Shown: in pieces, positions 1 through 6,339 of the stretch | Numbering within the stretch: the stretch's first letter is position 1 | Layout: the number at the start of each line of letters is the position of its first letter | Assembly: GCA_030621255.1 (NCBI GenBank) | Contig: JAUXHZ010000067.1 | Span: forward strand, 1 to 6,339 | DNA length: 6,339 nt | Source: Candidatus Latescibacterota bacterium | GTDB lineage: Bacteria; Krumholzibacteriota; Krumholzibacteriia; Krumholzibacteriales; WJIX01 | Direction: 5' to 3' | Notes under the pieces: generated by a model | What the model was told of the DNA's origin: nothing | What the model saw: only the letters and a program-made list of their open reading frames with translations | The model's database searches: none | Position numbers and translations under genes: made by a program

Positions 1-981
1 TATCCACCCGCTTCCATCATAAGAGCAGAGATTTTCTCCTCTACCCGGCATCCTAATGCTATAACCTCCAATCCAGGGATTACCCAGATTGTCAACCTCA
101 AGGGCACGCAGTTGAACCCCGCCCCATATTCTGTATTCAGTGTAGAAAAAATCAGACATTCCCGCGGCATCTACGCTCTGCCATGTTAATAATGAAGAAT
201 CCCAGTGGTAAAGCTTCTCCGATGTCAAACAGTAAAGCTCCCCGCCGCCGGAGGCGACAGAGATAAGAGGATAGTCAGGGCCACCCGGAAAACCCACAGG
301 GACCCATTCATCTCCTTCAAACACCTGAACGCTGCTATCGGTAGCGCAATAGAGATTTCCGTTAAAAGAACAGAGAGAAAACGCAATACCGATGGGAAAA
401 TAATCGTAATCAAAAGTGATCCTATTAAACCTTGATACACCTTTCGACCCGGCCACCCACAGTATAGTATCATTGACAGCAAGAATATCGCAGATATATG
501 AACCCGCCAAACTGTCAGTGAGAGTAATCTCATCTGAAGGCATTTCTTCAACAAACTTGCCGATCCCCGTTACTGTACCGTAATATATTTCATCGTCAAC
601 ATATGCAAGACAGGTCACATTGTCATTTATTAAATTGTATTCTTCAGTGTACCAGTTCACTTTCGGATCTGTATCAATATTCCTTATACGCGCTATACCG
701 TGAGATCTGAAACCGGCCCAGATATTATTGTTTTCATCAGCAACAACAGCTTCAATGTTACTCGATCGTAACTCAAGCCCGTCAAAATAAGAGGTAAACC
801 CCGAATCGGCCAGATTAAAAAGCATGATTCCGCCATCCGTAGCGCACCAGAGGCTGTCTCCCTCAGCAACTATTTTATTTATCTTACTTTGAGAAATATA
901 AAGATCCCAATCAGCAACATCAGAGATCGCGGAAGAAGGGAATATAACTGCCGCAGCACATAGCAAAATAAGATATTTCAT
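1..981 (-). CDS. Secreted beta-propeller protein (two-component regulator propeller type), N-terminal part, truncated by window edge
   Basis: Reading from ATG at 981, the minus strand stays open for 327 codons to base 1 with no stop, so the C-terminus lies outside the window. Residues 1-20 form a signal peptide: Lys2, a hydrophobic core (YLILLCAAAVIF) and SSA near residue 18 as probable cleavage site. The mature part has repeated propeller-blade motifs of the Reg_prop kind: LWCATDGGIMLFN (44-56), NIWAGFRSHGIARI (86-99), LWVAGSKGVSRFN (174-186), LYCATDSSVQVFEGDEW (210-226) and NPWIGGYS (301-308). Such blades are known both in hybrid sensor kinases and in exported proteins of FCB-type bacteria. 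The missing C-terminus decides between them, with a sorting domain or a kinase as the options. The start shares one base with the stop of the upstream gene (TAATG), and GAGGA at 995-991 lies 9 nt upstream, so translation is probably coupled. No ligand or enzymatic role can be assigned. Coding status and export are well supported; the precise function is unknown. Confidence 0.88.
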   Translation of the reverse strand, partial: MKYLILLCAAAVIFPSSAISDVADWDLYISQSKINKIVAEGDSLWCATDGGIMLFNLADSGFTSYFDGLELRSSNIEAVVADENNNIWAGFRSHGIARIRNIDTDPKVNWYTEEYNLINDNVTCLAYVDDEIYYGTVTGIGKFVEEMPSDEITLTDSLAGSYICDILAVNDTILWVAGSKGVSRFNRITFDYDYFPIGIAFSLCSFNGNLYCATDSSVQVFEGDEWVPVGFPGGPDYPLISVASGGGELYCLTSEKLYHWDSSLLTWQSVDAAGMSDFFYTEYRIWGGVQLRALEVDNLGNPWIGGYSIRMPGRGENLCSYDGSGWI

Positions 982-3056
982 TATTTTCCATCCTCACTAT
1001 AAAACCAATCGGGATAGCGCCCTGAGAACCAAACGAAAGCTGATTTAAAAATTATCAGCAGATAATTCGTTAAGGATTGTTTTCGCAGCTCTACAACCTC
1101 ATCTCTAACCGAAGAAACCGTATGATCGAGCCGGGAGATTCTCCATCTCCCTGTAATACCCGGCCTGAATCTGTTCTCCGCCCCCCCAAACGTCGTCAGT
1201 TCTTTTTCTGTAAGGAGTACGGGCAGACCGACAAAACTTAACCGGCCGGTCAAAATAAGAAAATATAGTTCAACTTTAAAAATATCGCCCACTTCCCGGC
1301 CGGACTCAAAAACTATCCTGGGCCACAACATCTCTCTTTTCCCCGCGGTATATCTCTTTTCTTTATAAAAAGAAATATGGCCTGTTATCATTCCATACAG
1401 ACGTAAAATCAATGAGAGCGTTATCGAAAAAGGCAATAGTATAAAAGAAAACATTATATCCATAGTACGTATAGCCCATTTTTTCAATTGAAAGAGGGGG
1501 CTCTTTTCGATCGAGAATAAATAATTATTACCTATCCTGTCAACCCGCACGCCACTACCGAGAAAACGCGCGAGTGGTGATACAATCCTTACCTGAACAG
1601 AGCTGTATTCAGAGCCGACAATAACAGGAAGTATTTCCCCCATACTTTGGAATGAAGGAAATATAAATATCTCCTGAATCTTAAATCTCTCAATAATGTT
1701 TTCGATATCATTTGATCTTCCTAACGAACCCTCTTCATTATTTATATGCCCGACGATATCTATCCCAAAACCGGGGGAAGAAGAAAGAGCCGCGAGAAAA
1801 TTTTTCGTTTCTTCTTTATTTCCTGCAAGGACTACCCTTTTATGGTCAAATCCGGCTTTAACAAAGAATCGATGAACAGCACGAACTAACCTGCGAAACG
1901 AGAAAACAAGGAAAACACTCAGCGCGCCTTGACCAAGTATAACTGCTCTGGAATATATTCTAATCCGCAGCAGATATGTCGAAGTCATTAATAGAGCCAA
2001 CCCTATCAATATTACTCTTGTAATTTTTCCAAATTCCTCCACAAAGTCAGTTTCCCGCCGGATTCTGTATAATCTCCCGAAAAGGAATGAAAAGAAGAAT
2101 ATCAAATTGTAAAAAGGGATGAAATACCGGTACCATGAAAGGGGATACAATCCATACGCGAAAAAAGAATCAGAAAGGCCGCGCAACCAGTATGCCAGCA
2201 AAAAACTGGCGTTAATTGCCAGAAAATCAATAAAAACAAATGCCAGTGTTTTTAAAACTGATCTGTGCTTTTTGAAAAAATGAGATACTCTATTCCACTT
2301 TTCATAATAACTCAGCAGGCTGAGGAGATGCATTAAAAAGGGTTTGTTGAATATAGAACGCGCGCTTGAACGTTTGTAGAAATGTGTCATGACGGATTGA
2401 GGAAGATAATAAACATTCCAGCCATGTTGTTTCATCCTGTAACACCAATCCACATCCTCAAAATATAGAAAGAATCTCTCATCCATCACTCCTGCATTTT
2501 CAATCGCTTCCGCGCGCACCATCATACAGGCACCGAGAATCCAGTCCACTCTTCTTGTTTTTTGGTGATCATAGTCGATCAATAGATGCTCACGCAGCGC
2601 CTTAGCCCGTGGGAACAGTTTCCCAAAGAATGTTCGGCGCATAAATAGAGCCTTTATTGTATAAAAGGACCGGCAGGAATATTGCAGCAATCCATCAGAT
2701 CCAAGCAGTTTTGAACCAACCATCCCGGCATCAGGATTATTTTCCATAAAATCAAACAAGCCGTCAATCGATCCCTCTCCTACTATAATATCAGGATTGA
2801 TAATCAGAAACATACGTCCCCTGGAAAGAGAAATACCCTGATTTACTCCCCTTGAATATCCTTTGTTCTCACTGTTTACTTCCTGCCTTACCCCCTTGAA
2901 TTCATTCCTTACCAGTTCAGATGTGCCATCTGTGCCGGCATTGTCAATTACGATTATTTCATGATCACAGGAGGGGGGATATTCTTCCAAACTGGAAAGA
3001 CATTTCCCGATTACATCCAGGCTATTGTAAGTAACAATGATTATTGAAAGATCCAT
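981..3056 (-). CDS. GT2 glycosyltransferase fused to a WbaP/WcaJ-like polyprenyl phosphoglycosyltransferase module with a degenerate catalytic core
   Basis: The protein has 691 residues. Residues 1-255 are a WbbL-like GT2 domain: IIIVTYNS (5-12), DNAGTDGT (38-45), NPD (87-89, the place of the DxD), WILGACMMVR (172-181), the acidic FEDVDWCYR (199-207, probable catalytic base region) and His225. It probably adds a sugar such as rhamnose from a nucleotide donor in the cytoplasm. Residues 268-388 hold four predicted membrane helices (about 268-292, 309-327, 346-363, 370-388). Residues 405-500 look like the CoA_binding_3/Rossmann-like domain of large PGTs. Residues 525-691 match the C-terminal sugar-transferase domain: RTMDI (530-534), a Pro-kinked hydrophobic segment (P542), GRLSFVG (604-610) and FRPGITGRWRIS (630-641). 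The stretch that normally holds KFRSM and the SLDELPQ motif is shortened and diverged: KVELYF (594-599) replaces it, so the catalytic Asp is Val595. ATG at 3056 is the first possible start, because an in-frame TGA lies just upstream (3076-3074); its Shine-Dalgarno is weak. Architecture is confident; whether the PGT half is active is doubtful. Confidence 0.9.
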   Translation of the reverse strand: MDLSIIIVTYNSLDVIGKCLSSLEEYPPSCDHEIIVIDNAGTDGTSELVRNEFKGVRQEVNSENKGYSRGVNQGISLSRGRMFLIINPDIIVGEGSIDGLFDFMENNPDAGMVGSKLLGSDGLLQYSCRSFYTIKALFMRRTFFGKLFPRAKALREHLLIDYDHQKTRRVDWILGACMMVRAEAIENAGVMDERFFLYFEDVDWCYRMKQHGWNVYYLPQSVMTHFYKRSSARSIFNKPFLMHLLSLLSYYEKWNRVSHFFKKHRSVLKTLAFVFIDFLAINASFLLAYWLRGLSDSFFAYGLYPLSWYRYFIPFYNLIFFFSFLFGRLYRIRRETDFVEEFGKITRVILIGLALLMTSTYLLRIRIYSRAVILGQGALSVFLVFSFRRLVRAVHRFFVKAGFDHKRVVLAGNKEETKNFLAALSSSPGFGIDIVGHINNEEGSLGRSNDIENIIERFKIQEIFIFPSFQSMGEILPVIVGSEYSSVQVRIVSPLARFLGSGVRVDRIGNNYLFSIEKSPLFQLKKWAIRTMDIMFSFILLPFSITLSLILRLYGMITGHISFYKEKRYTAGKREMLWPRIVFESGREVGDIFKVELYFLILTGRLSFVGLPVLLTEKELTTFGGAENRFRPGITGRWRISRLDHTVSSVRDEVVELRKQSLTNYLLIIFKSAFVWFSGRYPDWFYSEDGK
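991..995 (-). promoter_or_regulatory. Ribosome binding site of the propeller gene, inside the end of the upstream CDS
   Basis: GAGGA on the minus strand lies 9 nt before ATG at 981 and is embedded in the last codons of the fusion gene. Together with the TAATG stop/start overlap it supports coupled reinitiation and confirms the start of the edge-truncated propeller gene. Confidence 0.7.
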
Positions 3057-3088
3057 AAAGAATTTATCTTTTCAGGTTAGAATTCATT
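3057..3088 (-). other. 32-nt spacer between the DPM1-like and fusion genes
   Basis: This is the only non-overlapping junction between genes in the window. It is AT-rich, contains no convincing hairpin followed by a U-run, and offers only a weak purine stretch (GAAAAGA) as ribosome binding site for ATG 3056. No terminator or promoter is recognisable, so transcription probably reads through. Confidence 0.5.
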
Positions 3089-3814
3089 TTACTTTTTTAA
3101 CCGGCTCTTCCTCATAAATCTTAAACGCCATACAAGGAAAACGGCTTCCAAGACAATCTTCTTGGACATTTTCGAAACACCAACTCTTCTGTCCGTAAAA
3201 ATTATAGGGATCTCCTTGATCCTGAAACCCTTTTTCCAGCACATATAATTCATCTCAATCTGGAATGAGTACCCATCGCTTCGTATCTTATCGAGCGGCA
3301 TTTCCTGAAGCGCTTCACGTCTAAAACACTTAAAACCCCCCGTAGAATCCGTAAGGGGCAATCCGGTTATAATTCTCGTATAGATATTCGCCCCGCAGCT
3401 AAGAATCAACCGTCTAAGCGGCCAGTTAACCACAGTTATCCCCTTTAAATACCTGGACCCGACAACCAAATCATTGTCTTGAATTGTATCAAGAAACTTT
3501 AGAATATCCTCTGGATTATGGGAAAAATCAGCATCCATTTCAAAAATATACTTTACCTGCGTATTTGCCAAAGCCCATTTAAACCCCGCTATATAGGCGG
3601 ACCCCAACCCCATTTTCTTTTCTCTATGAAGAACATGAATTCTGTCATTTCCCTCAGCCAATTCTTCGGCAATATCACCGGTTCCATCGGGAGAATTGTC
3701 ATCCACAATAAGTATTCCCAGGTTATCCGATACATTCAGAACCGCATCTATGATTTCCCGAATATTATCTTCCTCATTATATGTGGGAACTACAACAAGA
3801 GCATCCAACTTCAA
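3089..3814 (-). CDS. DPM1-like polyprenyl-phosphate sugar synthase (polyprenol monophosphomannose synthase type, GT2)
   Basis: The 241-residue protein is a full-length, soluble, human-DPM1-like GT2 enzyme. Such enzymes transfer a sugar from GDP-Man, or UDP-Glc/GlcNAc in relatives, onto polyprenyl phosphate at the cytoplasmic face. Visible motifs are PTYNEEDNI (10-18), the nucleotide-binding IVDDNSPDGT (36-45), GLGSAYIAGF (69-78), the metal-binding FEMDADFSHNPED (91-103), VVGSRY (117-122), TGGFKCFRR (158-166), SDGYSFQIEM (179-188) and RRVGVSKMS (209-217). No C-terminal membrane helices are present, unlike CsbB/GtrB-type or archaeal forms, and the Lys/Arg-rich tail (RLRFMRKSRLKK) may hold it at the membrane. 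The start is a TTG that overlaps the stop of the YfhO gene (TTGA). AAAGG lies 4 nt upstream of it. A second TTG two codons later would give 10-nt spacing, so the true start may be 3808; either keeps the first beta-strand. Sugar specificity cannot be read from sequence. Confidence 0.92.
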   Translation of the reverse strand: MKLDALVVVPTYNEEDNIREIIDAVLNVSDNLGILIVDDNSPDGTGDIAEELAEGNDRIHVLHREKKMGLGSAYIAGFKWALANTQVKYIFEMDADFSHNPEDILKFLDTIQDNDLVVGSRYLKGITVVNWPLRRLILSCGANIYTRIITGLPLTDSTGGFKCFRREALQEMPLDKIRSDGYSFQIEMNYMCWKKGFRIKEIPIIFTDRRVGVSKMSKKIVLEAVFLVWRLRFMRKSRLKK

Positions 3815-6273
3815 CCGACCTTTCTCTTGAACACCAAAAAACCAGTAATAGATAAAACCAGCGACAAAGCAAAGGCTATTATCGAGATTGTTAACGAAGC
3901 CTTTATAACCCGGGGTTGATATTTCAATTTAATGCTATGTTCACCGGAGTTTAACGGAAGCGCCCGCAAACAATAGTTTGCTCTTACTAATTCTTCTTTT
4001 ACTCCGTCAACTTCAACTTTCCAATCCGGGTAGTATATCTCACTTATAACCATAATACATGGATTCTTCACATAAGCGCTAATTTCTATTGAATTAACTC
4101 CATAATCAGTTATTTCAGCCCGGCTTCCATCCGCTGATTTAACCTTAATAGAAAGAGGATTTTCAAGCAATACATGTTCGGCGGGATTAAATTCCGGCGA
4201 TACTAAAAAATTAAGCATATCCGCAGGTTTCATAATTTTAACCTTGTCAACAAAGAAAACTCTGGGAAGGGCTCCTGTATTCTCGTAAATACATTTAGAA
4301 TCCCTCTCCCACGCCAGTGGATAAGTAGAATTCTCCTTAAAGAGCGGAACCTGAGAAACTATATATTTTACATTCAGCATATTAAGTATCTGAGCCGGAA
4401 CTCTTCCACTGTTAAAGGAAAGAAACATTTTATCCATAAGATTTTGATATATTTGAAGCTTTGCGGCATGATATCCACCCGTAGAAAAGAGCTTAGATAT
4501 CATATACTTGTTTTCACTAAAAGGAGGCACACTATGTGACCACCCACCCAATCTTGACGCCGGTGCCGGGAATATTCTGTAGATCGACTCGTCTTTTTTG
4601 AGAAAATTTATCATCTCGTCAGGTTTTTTATATTTTTCTATTTCCCCGCCCGATTTAACGATCCTGTACCCCTCATGCCCCCAGGTTTTTTCAGGATGAA
4701 TAATCGAATCCTTCAAAAGAAACATATCCACAAACATTACTACAGCCAGAGCAAGCACTAAATTGCCGGGCTTTACTCTTTTTATCGAAGCAATAAACAG
4801 AATCGCGCTCACAGCCGTAAAGAAAAGAATTCTTATTATTAAATCCTTCGAGAACCCGTCTGCGGCTTTATCTACAAACCGGACTTTATCGACCATCGAA
4901 CTATGTGATATCTTCTCTTGAATCCCATTGCTTCCAATAAGAACAAGAGAAAGAACAACAACACAAGCAATAAAAGAGTAACGAAAAATCATCTTGTATT
5001 TCGGGCTGGATAACCCCCCTTCCCGATAGATACAAATAATTTTCTCAATGCCAAGCCCCATGAGAATTACAACCATCAATTGCTGGACAATCAGCACCAT
5101 AACCGGGACCCGAAACTTGTTAAAATACGGAAAATATTTAAACATAAACCCGAAAAGAGGGAAAAACTTCCCGAGACTCAGCAAAGTTGACAGAAGCACT
5201 GTTAAACCCAAAAACCATCTCCATCTGTTTTTTACAAGAAAGAGCGCGGCACAGGAGAAAACAACGCCCACAATCCCAAGATAATTCGGATAATCGGTAA
5301 ATGGCATCCTTCCCCAGTATGTCATTTTTCCGAAGCCGAAAGACCAGGGAAACACAAAGGTTAACATCTCCTTTGGGTGCAGACTCCAGCCCGTGGCATA
5401 CCCATAATTAAGCCCTCCTTGAACACCGCCGCCTCGAATAGAAAATTGCGCGTAATGCTTTAGAGGTAAAATCAGAATGGCGGCGATACCGACAGCGATA
5501 ATGAAAGACGAAGTTATCGTTGCCGAATTAATTGCAAAATCTTTCTTCCTCCCCCTTCGAAGCAGATAGATCGATTCACAGATAAAAAGAAATCCAATAA
5601 TAAGATATGTATAATAGGAAATTTGAACATGCCCGCGCAGCATTTGAACGCCCAGTGTCAGCGAAAGAAGCCCTGTCATCATGAACCTTCGATAGCCGGA
5701 CAACATCCGCTTGGCAAAAAGAAACGCAAAAGGCATAAAAGCTACCGCGCATGCCTGGGAACCATGGCCATTAGCGCCCATGGCAAGATAATTCGGAAGC
5801 ATAATAAACAACGCTCCCGAAACAAGTGACACCGCAGCTGAAACACCAAAAGAGCGCAATAAAAGATAGACACCAATTCCAGCCAGGAAATAATGTATAA
5901 GAAGCCATGTCATCCGGGGAAAAGCCAAGTATCTATGTAAAAAATGAGTTAGCCAGGTTATTGGATAAACATATGGATTATAAGCCATACTTGAAAAACT
6001 TGGCATTCCCGAAAAGAGATAGGGATTCCAGAGGGGGTATACACCGGAATCCAGGGCTTCCTTCCCAACGGAAGCAAAGCTGACAGGGGTCTTGCTGTCC
6101 GGTACAAAGAAAATTTTATTCTGAAAACAGATTCCCGGCATTATAATAGCTATTATTATCAGCAGAAACACGCTAACAACAATTGCCCTTTTCCATGCGG
6201 AAATTTTGTCCAGTTTCATAACGGGATCAAAACCGGAAAAGTTCAAATCCTTTTCTTGATTTACATCTGCCAA
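3811..6273 (-). CDS. YfhO-family multi-pass membrane protein, probable GT-C type polyprenyl-phosphate-sugar-dependent glycosyltransferase
   Basis: The 820-residue protein has the size and layout of YfhO-family proteins. After a cytoplasmic N-terminus it has about 13 hydrophobic segments (near 28-50, 120-140, 142-162, 172-190, 196-210, 217-237, 249-270, 327-347, 351-370, 387-409, 430-446, 478-496, 502-520). A soluble, probably periplasmic region follows (about 521-787), then one last helix (790-815) and a basic tail. Family-like landmarks are FVPDSKTP after the first helix (56-63, with Asp59 a candidate GT-C acidic residue), LWNPYLFSGMP (81-91), ANGHGSQACA (167-176), RGHVQISYY (213-221), and the C-terminal SEIYYPDWKVEVDG (744-757). 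Members in Bacillus are linked to lipoteichoic acid glycosylation together with a lipid-phosphate sugar synthase; the gene directly downstream here encodes such a synthase. The acceptor is unknown. The start is TTG: an in-frame TAG sits immediately before it and GGAGGAG lies 7 nt upstream, while the next ATG (codon 19) has no Shine-Dalgarno. It appears to be the first gene of the visible operon. Confidence 0.9.
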   Translation of the reverse strand: MADVNQEKDLNFSGFDPVMKLDKISAWKRAIVVSVFLLIIIAIIMPGICFQNKIFFVPDSKTPVSFASVGKEALDSGVYPLWNPYLFSGMPSFSSMAYNPYVYPITWLTHFLHRYLAFPRMTWLLIHYFLAGIGVYLLLRSFGVSAAVSLVSGALFIMLPNYLAMGANGHGSQACAVAFMPFAFLFAKRMLSGYRRFMMTGLLSLTLGVQMLRGHVQISYYTYLIIGFLFICESIYLLRRGRKKDFAINSATITSSFIIAVGIAAILILPLKHYAQFSIRGGGVQGGLNYGYATGWSLHPKEMLTFVFPWSFGFGKMTYWGRMPFTDYPNYLGIVGVVFSCAALFLVKNRWRWFLGLTVLLSTLLSLGKFFPLFGFMFKYFPYFNKFRVPVMVLIVQQLMVVILMGLGIEKIICIYREGGLSSPKYKMIFRYSFIACVVVLSLVLIGSNGIQEKISHSSMVDKVRFVDKAADGFSKDLIIRILFFTAVSAILFIASIKRVKPGNLVLALAVVMFVDMFLLKDSIIHPEKTWGHEGYRIVKSGGEIEKYKKPDEMINFLKKDESIYRIFPAPASRLGGWSHSVPPFSENKYMISKLFSTGGYHAAKLQIYQNLMDKMFLSFNSGRVPAQILNMLNVKYIVSQVPLFKENSTYPLAWERDSKCIYENTGALPRVFFVDKVKIMKPADMLNFLVSPEFNPAEHVLLENPLSIKVKSADGSRAEITDYGVNSIEISAYVKNPCIMVISEIYYPDWKVEVDGVKEELVRANYCLRALPLNSGEHSIKLKYQPRVIKASLTISIIAFALSLVLSITGFLVFKRKVG
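3819..3823 (-). promoter_or_regulatory. Ribosome binding site of the DPM1-like gene, inside the end of the YfhO gene
   Basis: AAAGG on the minus strand precedes TTG at 3814 by 4 nt and TTG at 3808 by 10 nt. Neither spacing is ideal, so the start is uncertain by two codons. The site lies within the last codons of the YfhO gene, and the stop and start overlap as TTGA, which favours translational coupling. Confidence 0.5.
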
Positions 6274-6339
6274 CTAAACTCTCCTCCAAAAATATTGACA
6301 TATCCGGACGCTGTTGAACGCTGACTGCCGCTCTTTATA
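6274..6339 (-). other. Right-edge leader upstream of the YfhO gene; possibly the tail of a preceding gene
   Basis: Sixty-six bases precede the YfhO start. The frame beginning at 6339 is open for 21 codons and ends in TAG directly before the TTG. A second frame has a TAA at 6337-6335. Either could be the end of an upstream gene, but so short a stretch carries no coding signal. No clear -35/-10 pair or terminator was found, so whether the operon starts here or extends further right cannot be told. Confidence 0.3.
6281..6287 (-). promoter_or_regulatory. Strong Shine-Dalgarno that fixes the TTG start of the YfhO gene
   Basis: The minus strand reads GGAGGAG here, 7 nt before TTG at 6273-6271. An in-frame TAG (6276-6274) abuts the TTG, so no upstream start is possible. 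The next in-frame ATG at 6219 has no purine-rich leader, so TTG is the supported start. Confidence 0.8.

Noticed and set aside
205..554. Open frames on the plus strand (205-435) and in another minus frame (225-554)
   Set aside because: They overlap the propeller gene, whose frame carries recognisable propeller motifs and a signal peptide; the alternative products show no recognisable motif.
1212..1394. Frameshift or sequencing error as the cause of the odd PGT core
   Set aside because: The two other frames on this strand hit stops in this stretch and do not restore KFRSM or DELPQ motifs, while the scaffold on both sides stays in one frame; genuine divergence fits better.
3064..3087. Seven-codon ORF with ATG in the spacer before the fusion gene, a possible leader peptide
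   Set aside because: It has no Shine-Dalgarno of its own and no attenuator-like hairpins around it; chance is enough to explain it.
3518..3919. Plus-strand open frame of 133 codons
   Set aside because: It is antisense to the conserved core of the DPM1-like gene and the end of the YfhO gene, and its product resembles nothing recognisable.
5048..5829. Two plus-strand open frames (5048-5284 and 5623-5829)
   Set aside because: Both are antisense to membrane segments of the YfhO gene; their composition is that expected of a shadow frame.
6274..6339. Sigma-70-like promoter for the operon
   Set aside because: No -35/-10 pair with proper spacing stands out, and the bases may be the end of an upstream gene.

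Overview
The window is a single co-directional block, all on the minus strand, of four tightly packed genes. In transcription order they are: a YfhO-family multi-pass membrane protein (6273-3811); a DPM1-like polyprenyl-phosphate sugar synthase (3814-3089); an unusual fusion of a GT2 glycosyltransferase to a large polyprenyl phosphoglycosyltransferase (PGT)-like membrane module (3056-981); and the N-terminal 327 codons of a secreted beta-propeller protein that runs off the left edge (981-1). Junctions are a 4-nt overlap (TTGA), a 32-nt gap and a 1-nt overlap (TAATG), so one transcription unit with translational coupling is the simplest reading. The last gene is easy to miss because it has no stop codon inside the window, but its frame is open and coherent from 981 to the edge.

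Functionally the first three genes look like surface-glycan machinery. The DPM1-like enzyme should charge a polyprenyl phosphate with one sugar on the cytoplasmic face. YfhO, a GT-C-type protein, is the natural user of such a lipid-linked sugar on the outer face of the inner membrane, as inferred for the CsbB/YfhO pair of Firmicutes. The fusion protein has a WbbL-like GT2 domain with an intact-looking active site. It is followed by the four-helix, Rossmann-like and C-terminal domains of a WbaP/WcaJ-type PGT. In that PGT part the catalytic core is shortened, and the conserved Asp-Glu dyad reads Val-Glu, so it is probably not a working priming enzyme. This is the most unusual feature of the window. 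The final gene has a signal peptide and 'two-component regulator propeller' type repeats, so it is a surface or secreted protein co-produced with the glycan genes.

Organism: a bacterium with moderately AT-leaning coding sequence and Shine-Dalgarno-led, partly TTG-initiated genes. The secreted Reg_prop-type propeller next to YfhO and DPM1-like genes is reminiscent of FCB-group or related uncultured Gram-negative phyla. This is inference only and no taxonomic marker is present. No RNA gene, mobile element, CRISPR array or terminator was seen. No gap longer than about 70 bases lacks a gene.
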